Assembly: GCA_026645635.1 (NCBI GenBank)
Contig: JAPKMV010000043.1
Coordinates: forward strand, 1-12,661
Reading direction: 5' to 3'
Length of the DNA stretch: 12,661 nt
Source: Caldilineaceae bacterium
GTDB lineage: Bacteria; Chloroflexota; Anaerolineae; Caldilineales; Caldilineaceae
A model generated the notes under the pieces. The model ran no database searches, was not told where the DNA came from, and was given only the letters and a program-made list of their open reading frames with translations. The stretch's first letter is position 1. Each line of letters begins with the position of its first letter. A program made the position numbers and the translations under genes. Of the stretch, positions 6,363 through 12,661 are shown one piece after another.

Positions 6363-6444
6363 GACGCGGAGACGCGGAGTAGCAGAGGTTCGCAGAGGAA
6401 AAACGCAACAGCATTTCTCTGCATCTCTGCGTCTCTGCGTCAAA
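6360..6444. repeat. Palindromic element, 8-nt-period 'ACGCAGAG' family (copy 3)
   Basis: The outer arms 6360-6379 and 6425-6444 are 20-nt inverted repeats differing at two positions, both G.U if transcribed. The right arm is two perfect CTCTGCGT units plus CAAA, preceded by CTCTGCAT at 6417, again an 8-nt period. It occupies the gap between the SDR gene and the isomerase gene. Confidence 0.85.
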
Positions 6445-6489
6445 GTAGGTGACTTTTCAAACGGTTTCTCAGCAAAGGCCACAAGGCTC

Positions 6490-7293
6490 ATGTTCTACAC
6501 CGGCTATCTCGATTTCTGGTTCACTGACCGCCCGCTGGTGGAGCGCATCGCGCCCTTTGTCGGGCTGGGCGTGCGCCACTTCTGCGTCTTTGCCTGGCGC
6601 GGCGCGTCGATTGCCGATCTCGCTGCTGAATGCCGGCGCCAGGGCGCGCAGATCTTCTCCACCTTCGACGGCGCGATGGGCAGCCTGGCCGACCCTGGTG
6701 ATAACGAGCGCACCTACCGCACCTGGACCGAGTCGCTGGAGATGGCCACGCGCTACGGCATCGCCGCACTCTACATCTTCTCCAACCAGATCGACCGCAT
6801 CGACGGGCTGGAGCGGGTGGCCGCGCTCTCCGGCAACTTCAGCCAGGCCGAGCAGTACGCCAACCTGCTCACACAGACGGAACGCATCCTGCGCCTGGTG
6901 GAACAGACGCGGGTCGAGGTGCGCGTCGAGTGCCTCAGCCGCAATCTCTTTGTCGGGCGGCAGGCGGTGGATTCGCCGCAGTTGGCGGTCGACTGGGTAC
7001 GGCGCATGGCGCATCCCCAATTTCGCTTCACCTTCGACACATTTCATCAGCAGCGCGGCGCCGGCGATCTGTTGACAACGTTGGAAGCCAACATCGACAT
7101 CATCGCCGGCGTGCATGTGGGCGACGCGCCGACGCGGCAGGAGCCGGGCACGGGTGAAATCAATTTTGCCAACATCGCCGCCGCCATGCAACGGCTCGGC
7201 TACGACGGCGAAATCGGGCTGGAGTTCATGCCCGCGCACGATGAAGTCACGGCCCTCATGACCATTCAGCGCCTCTTTCCTCTCCCACATTAA
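6490..7293 (+). CDS. Hydroxypyruvate isomerase family protein (Hyi/OtnI-like TIM barrel, 267 aa)
   Basis: This is a xylose-isomerase-like TIM barrel of the hydroxypyruvate isomerase family, which interconverts 2-keto and aldehyde or 3-keto forms of small sugar acids (hydroxypyruvate/tartronate semialdehyde, or 2-oxo-tetronates in OtnI). The two catalytic glutamates seen in E. coli Hyi (143 and 240) have counterparts in Glu147 ('RVECLS') and Glu245 ('GLEFMP'). Metal and substrate residues are in 'FDTFHQQRGAGD' (182-193) and 'VHVGDAPTRQEPGTGEIN' (208-225), the family's most typical stretch. Length is normal (about 260). ATG 6490 is chosen because homology starts there; only a weak AAGG precedes it. 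The open frame further upstream overlaps the SDR gene out of frame and is not coding. With the SDR and the RpiR regulator it suggests catabolism of a C3-C4 sugar acid, but Hyi versus OtnI cannot be decided here. Confidence 0.88.
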   Translation: MFYTGYLDFWFTDRPLVERIAPFVGLGVRHFCVFAWRGASIADLAAECRRQGAQIFSTFDGAMGSLADPGDNERTYRTWTESLEMATRYGIAALYIFSNQIDRIDGLERVAALSGNFSQAEQYANLLTQTERILRLVEQTRVEVRVECLSRNLFVGRQAVDSPQLAVDWVRRMAHPQFRFTFDTFHQQRGAGDLLTTLEANIDIIAGVHVGDAPTRQEPGTGEINFANIAAAMQRLGYDGEIGLEFMPAHDEVTALMTIQRLFPLPH

Positions 7294-7374
7294 TTTGACG
7301 CGAATTTCGGACCCCGATCTGCAACAAGGTTCGTCAAACAATGTTTCGGTTTTCAAAAAGATTTCATAGGGTGA

Positions 7375-7403
7375 TTGACAAATTACGTTGTCCATCATAT
7401 ACT
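7375..7403 (+). promoter_or_regulatory. Near-consensus sigma-70-type promoter of the rpiR-like gene
   Basis: TTGACA (7375-7380) and TATACT (7398-7403) are separated by exactly 17 bp. Transcription would start near 7410 and leave a leader of about 120 nt before ATG 7533. It is the best promoter match in the window. Confidence 0.8.
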
Positions 7404-7413
7404 GTGCAGACAA
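7377..7413. promoter_or_regulatory. Candidate operator: three GACAA half-sites over the rpiR-like promoter
   Basis: GACAA at 7377-7381, its complement TTGTC at 7388-7392, and GACAA again at 7409-7413. Their centres are 11 and 21 bp apart, so all fall on the same face of the helix, covering the -35, the spacer and the start point. RpiR-family proteins often repress their own promoter. The first half-site shares bases with the -35 consensus, which weakens the case. Confidence 0.4.
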
Positions 7414-7522
7414 AGCACTGATCAAATCTCATGGCAAAAACCACCACTGTTCACAAGGAAGATGAACTATGCTGACATAACCTTCTAGTTCGCTCATAAC
7501 CGAAGCTTTTCCATACATTCCA

Positions 7523-7528
7523 GGGGGG
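7523..7528 (+). promoter_or_regulatory. Unusual all-G ribosome binding site of the rpiR-like gene
   Basis: The sequence AGGGGGG replaces the usual AGGAGG, 4 nt before the ATG at 7533. It is the only purine-rich stretch near the start. Confidence 0.55.
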
Positions 7529-7532
7529 CCAG

Positions 7533-8411
7533 ATGTATAGGGAAAAAATCCGCGAGTACTACGACCACTTGAGCCGTAGTTACCGAAAAGTCGCGGACTA
7601 TATTATGAGCAACTACTACGAGGTATCCTTCATGACAGCGGCGCAGCTTGCGTATGCCGTTGGGGTGGATACAACGACCGTAGTGCGTTTCTCACAGCGA
7701 CTTGGGTACAACGGCTATCCAGAACTGCTCCAAGACATCCGCGAGCAGGTCAAGACCGAAATCTATACGGCTTACGAGCCACAACCACTCTCGCCTGAAG
7801 ATCCGGCAGGCGTCTTTCGCGATCGGATCGTCCAAGAGCAGCAAAACCTAGAGCAGCTATTGGTGCACAACCCGCCCGAACATGTGACGGCCGTGGCGGC
7901 GATGCTGGCGCGCGCCGAGCGCATCGTGCTGATCGGCGAGGGCTATGCCGAAGCCGTGGCTGAAACCGTGGCGCAGCAGTTCCGCCATCGCGGCTTCAGC
8001 GCCGAATACTTGCCCAACGATCCCGTCAAGAAGGCCGCCACGCTGATCAACCTCAACAGTTCCGTGCTGTTGATCGGCATTGGCGCCACCGATTATGGCC
8101 GCGAGGCATCGCGCACGTTGGAATTCGCCCGCGCCCGCGGCGCCGCAACCCTCGGCATCGTCGGCTCGCTGGCCAGTCCAATCAATCGCACCGCAGATCT
8201 GATTGTCTATGCACCGACCGATGTGGCCGGGCCGCTGCCCAGCATCGTGGCGCTGGTGGCGGCGCTGACCGGCCTGGTGCAGGTGGCGGCGAAGGATAAC
8301 GCCGCCTCCGTCGAGCGCCATCTCGAAGCCTTCGAGCAGGCGTACCAATTCTTGACCCAGGAGGATGTGATCACCGCGATCGAGGCGGCGCGCATCCCCG
8401 ACGACTTCTGA
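7533..8411 (+). CDS. MurR/RpiR-family transcriptional regulator (HTH + SIS domains, 292 aa)
   Basis: The protein has an N-terminal HTH_6 domain (about residues 1-75, with 'MTAAQLAYAVGVDTTTVVRFSQRLGYNGYPEL' as the DNA-reading part) and a C-terminal SIS sugar-phosphate-binding domain (about 115-255). Such proteins sense a phosphosugar and control adjacent catabolic genes, here probably the SDR and isomerase genes and itself. The SIS nucleotide-fold loop reads 'GEGYAEA' (135-141), and the second loop reads 'GIGATDYGRE' (182-191) in place of the usual SxSGxT pattern, so the ligand may be unusual. A run of six G (7523-7528) serves as Shine-Dalgarno 4-5 nt before the ATG. Base composition changes inside the gene: roughly half GC up to about 7860, clearly higher after. 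The C-terminal tail 'QEDVITAIEAARIPDDF' ends shortly before a terminator. Confidence 0.92.
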   Translation: MYREKIREYYDHLSRSYRKVADYIMSNYYEVSFMTAAQLAYAVGVDTTTVVRFSQRLGYNGYPELLQDIREQVKTEIYTAYEPQPLSPEDPAGVFRDRIVQEQQNLEQLLVHNPPEHVTAVAAMLARAERIVLIGEGYAEAVAETVAQQFRHRGFSAEYLPNDPVKKAATLINLNSSVLLIGIGATDYGREASRTLEFARARGAATLGIVGSLASPINRTADLIVYAPTDVAGPLPSIVALVAALTGLVQVAAKDNAASVERHLEAFEQAYQFLTQEDVITAIEAARIPDDF

Positions 8412-8476
8412 GCTTTGGCCAGGGCAAAGTCCCTGTTCAGCAGCATTCACTGCACACTTCATTGCGACAACGAGCG

Positions 8477-8502
8477 ACAGGCGGGCACACCCCGCCTGTT
8501 TT
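8477..8502 (+). terminator. Intrinsic terminator after the rpiR-like gene
   Basis: A perfect 9-bp stem, ACAGGCGGG (8477-8485) with CCCGCCTGT (8491-8499), has a 5-nt CACAC loop and a short T run (8499-8502). It lies between convergent genes, about 65 nt after the regulator stop. On the minus strand no T tract follows the stem, so it should work mainly for plus-strand transcripts. Confidence 0.75.
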
Positions 8503-8541
8503 GCTGTCACGCGCCGGCGCGATGGGTTGGCCGTGTGCAGG

Positions 8542-9984
8542 TCACTCCGCGTCTGACTGTGCGGCGAGGATGCCGATCGCCAGGAAGGCCAGGATGAAGC
8601 CCAGGTAGTTCTCGTTGAGAAAACGGCTGGTGTAGAAGAAGGCGAGCAGCAGCAAGCCGTAGTGCCAGGCGGCGTTGGCAAGTGTGTTTGCGCGCAGTTG
8701 GCGCCACAGGAACCAGAGCAACAGCGGCAGCGCCACAAGCAGTTCGGTCAGCCAGAAGGGCCACGGGGCGAAGCGATCCGGAACCAGACCCAGAGCAAGC
8801 ACGAAGTTGCTGCCGCCCCATCCCCAGATCTGGTACCCGGTCTCCCCCTGGCCGGCGCTCCACCGCCAGACATCGTCGTAGAGCGCGGCGGCGTCCCACA
8901 CCAGGTAGGGAAGCAGCAGCAGGGCGAACACCGCCAGCGCCGGCGCCGCACGGCGCAGGATCGTGAGAAGCCTCCGCCAGAGCGCGCCGATGCGCAGTTC
9001 CGGCATCGGCAGATCGTTCACCAGCAGCAGCCCGTAAAACGGGGCAAAGAACCAGGCAGTCGGTTTGCTGGCGCAGGCCAAACCAAAGAACACCGCCGAC
9101 AGCAACAGGGCGGTCCGCCCACTGCCCTGCTCACGCTGCTCTACCCAGCGCCGCCAACTCACAAGGCTGAAAAGAATCCAGCAGAGGACAAAAACGTCAT
9201 TCTGGCCAAAGATGACGTCGAGCGCCATGAGCGGGTTCAGCCCAAGCAGCATCACGAGCGCCAGCTTGTGACGCGCGCCACTGACCAGCCGCGGCGCCAG
9301 CGCCAGGGCGACGATCAGCAGGAGCAGGTAGACGAGCCGTTGATCGTAGAAGCCCAGCGTCTGGCCGACTGCAAAGAAAGGCGCACTGAAAACAAATGTC
9401 CAGGGCAGATAAGGATAGTGGTAGAGCGCAGTGCGAAAGCGGCTGAAGCCCCAGTCAGCCATCGGCGTGGCGACATAGTCTTCGACGTAGGGATTTTTCC
9501 CCGCCAGCAGATATTGGATGGTGGCCTCGGTCTGGATGACGCCACCGTCGTGAGTGTAGCTGCTTGGCCCGTACTCTGCGCGCAGCAAAATCAGCTTGAC
9601 GGTGGGCAGCAGCACCGCGGTGACCAGAATCGCGGCCAGGATGACGCCCTTCCAGCGTATGCTCTCCGGCTCGCGCACCCCCAAATCGACCAGAAAGTAA
9701 AGCAGCAACAGGCCCAGGGTGAGCGCCACCAGCACCAACCCAACCGGGTCGCCGGGACGGGGGCCGACATCCCCCATCGCCGCCATGCCCGCCGGGGAAA
9801 GCAAATGGCCCAAGATCGGGTGGTTGAAGACATCCTGCACGCGGTTGGGCAGCGCCGCCTGCTCGGCCAGGCCGGTGATCTGAATGAGCGCGAAGACGAG
9901 CACGGCGAGCAGCAGCGCATCCCAGCCGGGCGAGCGGACGCCGCCAACTGGAGCCTGGCGTGACGAAGCTGGCATCGGCGGCAC
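8542..9984 (-). CDS. Polytopic GT-C-type glycosyltransferase-like membrane protein (480 aa)
   Basis: The protein has about 11-12 predicted membrane helices, for example residues 22-40, 80-100 and 112-133, and further segments to the C-terminus. Long hydrophobic helices separate a few polar loops. The loop after the third helix contains '[26 protein letters not shown]', and later come '[11 protein letters not shown]' and '[17 protein letters not shown]'. This organisation resembles GT87/DUF2029-type and related GT-C enzymes, which use polyprenyl-phosphate sugars on the outer face of the membrane. A plain unknown membrane protein is the alternative. GTG 9984 is taken as the start because it overlaps the stop of the preceding gene (TAGTG) and has AGGGGA 7 nt upstream; an internal ATG at 9975 is possible. 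The gene is translationally coupled to the SH3/propeller gene, so the two products probably act in the same surface process. Confidence 0.75.
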   Translation of the reverse strand: MPPMPASSRQAPVGGVRSPGWDALLLAVLVFALIQITGLAEQAALPNRVQDVFNHPILGHLLSPAGMAAMGDVGPRPGDPVGLVLVALTLGLLLLYFLVDLGVREPESIRWKGVILAAILVTAVLLPTVKLILLRAEYGPSSYTHDGGVIQTEATIQYLLAGKNPYVEDYVATPMADWGFSRFRTALYHYPYLPWTFVFSAPFFAVGQTLGFYDQRLVYLLLLIVALALAPRLVSGARHKLALVMLLGLNPLMALDVIFGQNDVFVLCWILFSLVSWRRWVEQREQGSGRTALLLSAVFFGLACASKPTAWFFAPFYGLLLVNDLPMPELRIGALWRRLLTILRRAAPALAVFALLLLPYLVWDAAALYDDVWRWSAGQGETGYQIWGWGGSNFVLALGLVPDRFAPWPFWLTELLVALPLLLWFLWRQLRANTLANAAWHYGLLLLAFFYTSRFLNENYLGFILAFLAIGILAAQSDAE

Positions 9985-12038
9985 TATGGATTCCCCTGGA
10001 AAGCGTGAACGGCGTTGCCGGCTGCCACAAAGATGCGGCCGCTGCTCACGGCCGGGCCGCCCGCAACGCTTTGGCCCAGGTTCTGCCCGGCATCCACGAG
10101 GTTGCCGTTGGCGATATCATAGAGCAGAATGCCGCCGCTCTCCGTCACCAGCAGGATCATGCGGTCAGTGATCAGCGGCCCTCCCTTGACTGCGCCGCTG
10201 ACGTTCGCCGCCCATTGACGAGCGACCTGGTTGAGGTTGGGCTGGTCGCGCTCGACCCGGTGCATCTGATTGCTACCCACAATCACTACGCTGGTTTCGT
10301 TCACCGCCAGGTCTGTGATCTGCAGCCCAAAGTCATACGTCCAGATGGTTGTCCCTGTGTTGGCGTCCAGGGCGATCACCCGGTTGCCGCTCGCCACATA
10401 GAGTTCTGCCAATGCCAGCACCCCAGGATAGGCGTAAACCGGCGCAGCGGTAATGATGCCAAAGCCATCCGGGGTGCTCCAGATGGTTTCCTGGACTGTC
10501 CTGTCGAACAGGTTGGCGTCGATGGCGTAGAGGCGGTCGGCGCCGATGTAGATTGTCTCCTGGCCAACGGCCGGCAGGAAAATAGTGCCGTTGGGCGCAT
10601 CAAAGGAGCGTTGGTCAGCGGCGGGGTTTTCCCGGCGCAGCGCCAGCAGGCGGGCATCGCCGCCGTCGCCGACACCCATCAGCAACGTGTTGAACCAGAC
10701 GTTGATCGGCGTCAGCGGTGTGTTGGGCAGAGGAGCCGGCGCCACTGCTGGTGCAACTGAACCGCCCTGGTCGGCCAGGCTGGTGAGGGTAGAGCCATTG
10801 AGCAGGTGAACCGTTCTGCCCGCCAGCGTCGGCGCTAGTCGAACTTCCGGTTGCAGCGGGGACTTCCAGCGCTGGTTGCCCTGATCCCAGAAGAGACTGT
10901 AGACGTTGCCTTCGGCGTTGTACCCAATTACCGTTTCAGTGCCCAAGATCACTAGGGGCGAGGTGAATGCACTGCCGCCCTGGTTGTTAATCGGGTTGAG
11001 AGGCCACAGCTTGGTCAGCCCACCGCTGGGCAGCGCGGGCACGCGACCGGTGTTGGCCGCGTCGTAGCGGGCCAAGGGAAAATCGCCAGCGGCGATGTTC
11101 GTCGCGACAGGTCGAGGTGTCAACACCGGGTCCGGCGTTTGGAGTGGCAGCCACCGCAGGCTCTTGGGATCGCTGTTGGTGGGCACGGCGGTGGGAAGGA
11201 GGGTGTTTTGCACCTCGACATACGCAGGGCGGATCCAGAATGAGCTGAGGTCTGTCAGGCAACAGGCGTAGACCCAATCGCCCGGGGCGGTGCGTCCGCG
11301 CAGGCGGATCTGCGCACCCTGGTTCAGCACATTGATTTGCGTATAGACAGCGCTCGGCCCGACATAGACCGGCGCATTGGCAACGTCCACCACCGCGGGC
11401 ATCTCGCTGAGCGTCAGCGGTGCGGGCGTGAACGTGGGCGTCGGCGTGAAGGTGGGCGTATCGGGCGGCGGCGTGGCTGTGGGCGATTCGCTGCCGGGGA
11501 TGAGCGTGGCCGTGGCCGTCGGCTGCGGCTGAAGAGGATCTTGGGTGGCGGTCGGCGCAAGCGGGTCGAGCGTGGCCGTCGGCTGCGACCCGCTGACGCT
11601 AGGCACGAAAACCGAGGCGGGCGTCGGTGTGGCGACCGGTGGCGCCAGGCTGGGATCGCTGGAGAGGATGATGGGCAGCAAGGCAATGGTAGAGCCGGTG
11701 CGTTGAGGCTGCGGCGTCTCCGCACCCACTGGCTGCACCGGCGTTTCGGCGTCAGGCAGTGGGAGGTCGTCGGGGATGGCAATGTGCGCCGCCGTCGCGG
11801 TGAACGCCGCCTGGGTCAACATGTCTTCCGCCACAAAAGTGGCGCGTTTGTCGGGCGTCGGCGTGCGCGTCGGCCCTACGGTTGGTGTGGGGGTGGGCGC
11901 CGGCCAGAGCGCCACCCCGCGCTGCAGCGCCAGCCAGATCAGCCCGATCCCCAACAGCAGCAGGATCGCGGCCATCACGCTGGTGGTGACAACCATTGCC
12001 GTCGTATTGGGCGTTGCAGGCGGGCGGGACGAAGACAT
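9984..12038 (-). CDS. Membrane-anchored SH3-like/PQQ-like beta-propeller protein with Thr-Pro linker (684 aa)
   Basis: A short N-terminus and one membrane helix (about residues 16-38) are followed by a low-complexity Pro/Thr-rich linker (about 47-210, with repeated TPTP, PTAT and TFTP blocks). A bacterial SH3-like module comes next (about 215-276: '[17 protein letters not shown]', then 'GDWVYACC'), then a second short linker. A C-terminal PQQ-like/BamB-like propeller begins at '[12 protein letters not shown]' near residue 323 and shows repeated blades such as '[16 protein letters not shown]' and '[15 protein letters not shown]'. The domains should face outward, with the linker spanning the cell wall. 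The propeller probably serves as a binding scaffold, since no quinoprotein dehydrogenase motifs were noticed. 'YACCLTD' places two adjacent cysteines in the SH3 part. ATG 12038 is used because it precedes the helix; no good Shine-Dalgarno is visible. The stop overlaps the glycosyltransferase start. Confidence 0.85.
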   Translation of the reverse strand: MSSSRPPATPNTTAMVVTTSVMAAILLLLGIGLIWLALQRGVALWPAPTPTPTVGPTRTPTPDKRATFVAEDMLTQAAFTATAAHIAIPDDLPLPDAETPVQPVGAETPQPQRTGSTIALLPIILSSDPSLAPPVATPTPASVFVPSVSGSQPTATLDPLAPTATQDPLQPQPTATATLIPGSESPTATPPPDTPTFTPTPTFTPAPLTLSEMPAVVDVANAPVYVGPSAVYTQINVLNQGAQIRLRGRTAPGDWVYACCLTDLSSFWIRPAYVEVQNTLLPTAVPTNSDPKSLRWLPLQTPDPVLTPRPVATNIAAGDFPLARYDAANTGRVPALPSGGLTKLWPLNPINNQGGSAFTSPLVILGTETVIGYNAEGNVYSLFWDQGNQRWKSPLQPEVRLAPTLAGRTVHLLNGSTLTSLADQGGSVAPAVAPAPLPNTPLTPINVWFNTLLMGVGDGGDARLLALRRENPAADQRSFDAPNGTIFLPAVGQETIYIGADRLYAIDANLFDRTVQETIWSTPDGFGIITAAPVYAYPGVLALAELYVASGNRVIALDANTGTTIWTYDFGLQITDLAVNETSVVIVGSNQMHRVERDQPNLNQVARQWAANVSGAVKGGPLITDRMILLVTESGGILLYDIANGNLVDAGQNLGQSVAGGPAVSSGRIFVAAGNAVHAFQGNP
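9992..9997 (-). promoter_or_regulatory. Ribosome binding site supporting the GTG start of the GT-C-like gene
   Basis: On the minus strand AGGGGA lies 7 nt before GTG 9984, inside the last codons of the upstream gene. The distance to the internal ATG 9975 would be 16 nt, too long. Confidence 0.6.
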
Positions 12039-12086
12039 GGGTGTTTGCCGTGGCGGAAGTGATGGTCGGAAACGTCAATTGATCCT

Positions 12087-12115
12087 ATTGTAGCTGCAAA
12101 GGAAGGGCGCGCCAA
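12087..12115 (-). promoter_or_regulatory. Promoter candidate for the propeller-glycosyltransferase operon
   Basis: On the minus strand TTGGCG (12115-12110) and TACAAT (12092-12087) are 17 bp apart, matching 4/6 and 5/6 of consensus. Transcription would start near 12080, about 40 nt before the ATG at 12038. Confidence 0.6.
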
Positions 12116-12140
12116 ACCTGAGCGAAAATCAGATTGGCGC
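12109..12140. promoter_or_regulatory. Candidate operator GCGCCAA-N18-TTGGCGC between divergent promoters
   Basis: A perfect 7-bp inverted repeat, 12109-12115 and 12134-12140, sits between the two divergent promoter candidates. The left arm covers the minus-strand -35 and the right arm ends exactly where the plus-strand -35 starts, so one protein bound here could govern both genes. Confidence 0.4.
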
Positions 12141-12169
12141 TTGCTATTTGTTGCGCTTCCCGCCATAAT
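12141..12169 (+). promoter_or_regulatory. Promoter candidate for the CRP/FNR-like gene
   Basis: TTGCTA (12141-12146) and CATAAT (12164-12169) are 17 bp apart, matching 4/6 and 5/6 of consensus. The leader to ATG 12238 would be about 60 nt. Confidence 0.5.
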
Positions 12170-12237
12170 GAAAACAAAATTTGGATACGAATTTATGGCA
12201 TGAGCATCGTGCAAATCAGCAAACTGGAGAGAAAAAT

Positions 12238-12661
12238 ATGAAAGCTGACGAAAAGACGCTTGCCTCGCCGCTGCCTGCGGAAAAACTGCGCTACCTCTCC
12301 GAACTGGCGGTGTTTCAGGATCTTTCGCCGCGGGAGATGGAGGACATCAATCGGGTGACGACGATGAGCAACGTGCCCAAGGGGCGCGTTTTCTATCGCC
12401 CTGAAGAGCCGGGCGAGGTGCTCTTTATCCTCAAGGAAGGGCGCGTCCAACTCTATCGCATCAGCCCGGAAGGGAAGAAGCTGGTCATCACCACGTTGGG
12501 GCCGCACACGCTTTTTGGGGAGATGGCGCTGCTGGGCGCCAAGATGCACAACACCTTTGCCGAAGCGGCGGAAGACTGCCTGATCTGCGTGATGAGTCGC
12601 AATGATCTGGAGCGGCTCATTCTCAACAAACCCCAGGTGGCGTTACGCATCCTCGAAGTCA
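12238..12661 (+). CDS. CRP/FNR-type cyclic-nucleotide-binding-domain protein (3' end missing, cut by window edge)
   Basis: The first 141 residues are visible. After about 20 residues the cNMP-binding jelly roll begins: '[15 protein letters not shown]', then '[42 protein letters not shown]'. The phosphate-binding cassette reads FGEMALL (93-99) and then 'MHNTFAEA'. Glu95 matches Glu72 of E. coli CRP, but the position of the phosphate-binding Arg82 is Asn105. Binding of cAMP in the classical way is therefore unlikely, and another effector or none is possible. The C-terminal part, where a DNA-binding helix-turn-helix would be in a CRP/FNR regulator, is beyond the window, so it could also be a stand-alone binding domain. 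GGAGAG at 12226-12231 lies 6 nt before ATG 12238 and fixes the start. It is divergent from the surface-protein operon. Confidence 0.85.
   Translation, partial: MKADEKTLASPLPAEKLRYLSELAVFQDLSPREMEDINRVTTMSNVPKGRVFYRPEEPGEVLFILKEGRVQLYRISPEGKKLVITTLGPHTLFGEMALLGAKMHNTFAEAAEDCLICVMSRNDLERLILNKPQVALRILEV

Noticed and set aside
1884..6444. CRISPR array from the short-period repeats
   Set aside because: Units are 8-9 nt and degenerate, arranged as palindromes with no spacers of constant length, and no cas genes are nearby.
5836..6489. Long frame upstream of and continuous with the isomerase, suggesting a larger fusion protein
   Set aside because: It overlaps the SDR gene out of frame and runs through a repeat element. 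Family homology begins only at 6490.
7294..7338. Fourth copy of the 8-nt-period palindrome after the isomerase (TTTGACGCG with CGTCAAA)
   Set aside because: Only the 7-nt ends match and no 8-nt units follow, so chance or an old remnant cannot be separated.
8662..9963. 433-codon plus-strand frame opposite the glycosyltransferase
   Set aside because: The translation is Gln/Arg/His-rich, low in hydrophobic pattern and has no motif. The minus strand has regular membrane helices and a coupled start.

Overview
The window looks like a piece of a high-GC Chloroflexota chromosome, perhaps from the Anaerolineae or Caldilineae side of the phylum. The clues are a membrane-anchored protein with a long Thr-Pro-rich linker before an SH3-like module and a beta-propeller, and intergenic regions loaded with short-period palindromic repeats. 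The placement is inferred from style, not from a marker gene. I see no RNA gene, transposase, phage gene or CRISPR array.

Layout. (1) At 1-1069 (-) lies the N-terminal part of a phytoene-desaturase-like FAD oxidoreductase that runs off the left edge. It is divergent, with only 29 bp between starts, from a membrane-anchored alpha/beta hydrolase (1099-1857). (2) A repeat-rich spacer of about 380 bp precedes a second, unrelated alpha/beta hydrolase (2238-3239). (3) A tight folate cluster, folB-folK-folE2 (3435-5358), has overlapping reading frames. It supplies GTP cyclohydrolase (FolE2 type), dihydroneopterin aldolase and HPPK. (4) An SDR dehydrogenase (5486-6298), a hydroxypyruvate-isomerase-like TIM barrel (6490-7293) and an RpiR-type regulator (7533-8411) look like a small sugar-acid or ketose catabolic module. 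The regulator has its own near-consensus promoter. A hairpin terminator at 8477-8502 closes this block. (5) On the minus strand, a two-gene operon at 12038-8542 encodes a TM/SH3/PQQ-like propeller surface protein, translationally coupled to a polytopic GT-C-like glycosyltransferase. (6) Divergent from that operon is the start of a CRP/FNR-type cyclic-nucleotide-binding-domain protein, cut by the right edge.

The most unusual content is intergenic. An 8-nt-period palindrome family (three copies) and a 9-nt-period GCGGAT family (one full palindrome, one half copy) occupy four consecutive gene junctions between 1858 and 6490. Two regulatory regions also carry symmetric half-sites that overlap good promoter matches: three GACAA half-sites at the rpiR promoter, and GCGCCAA-N18-TTGGCGC between the divergent promoters near 12.1 kb. 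I found no clear defence system or other obviously new multi-gene machine.
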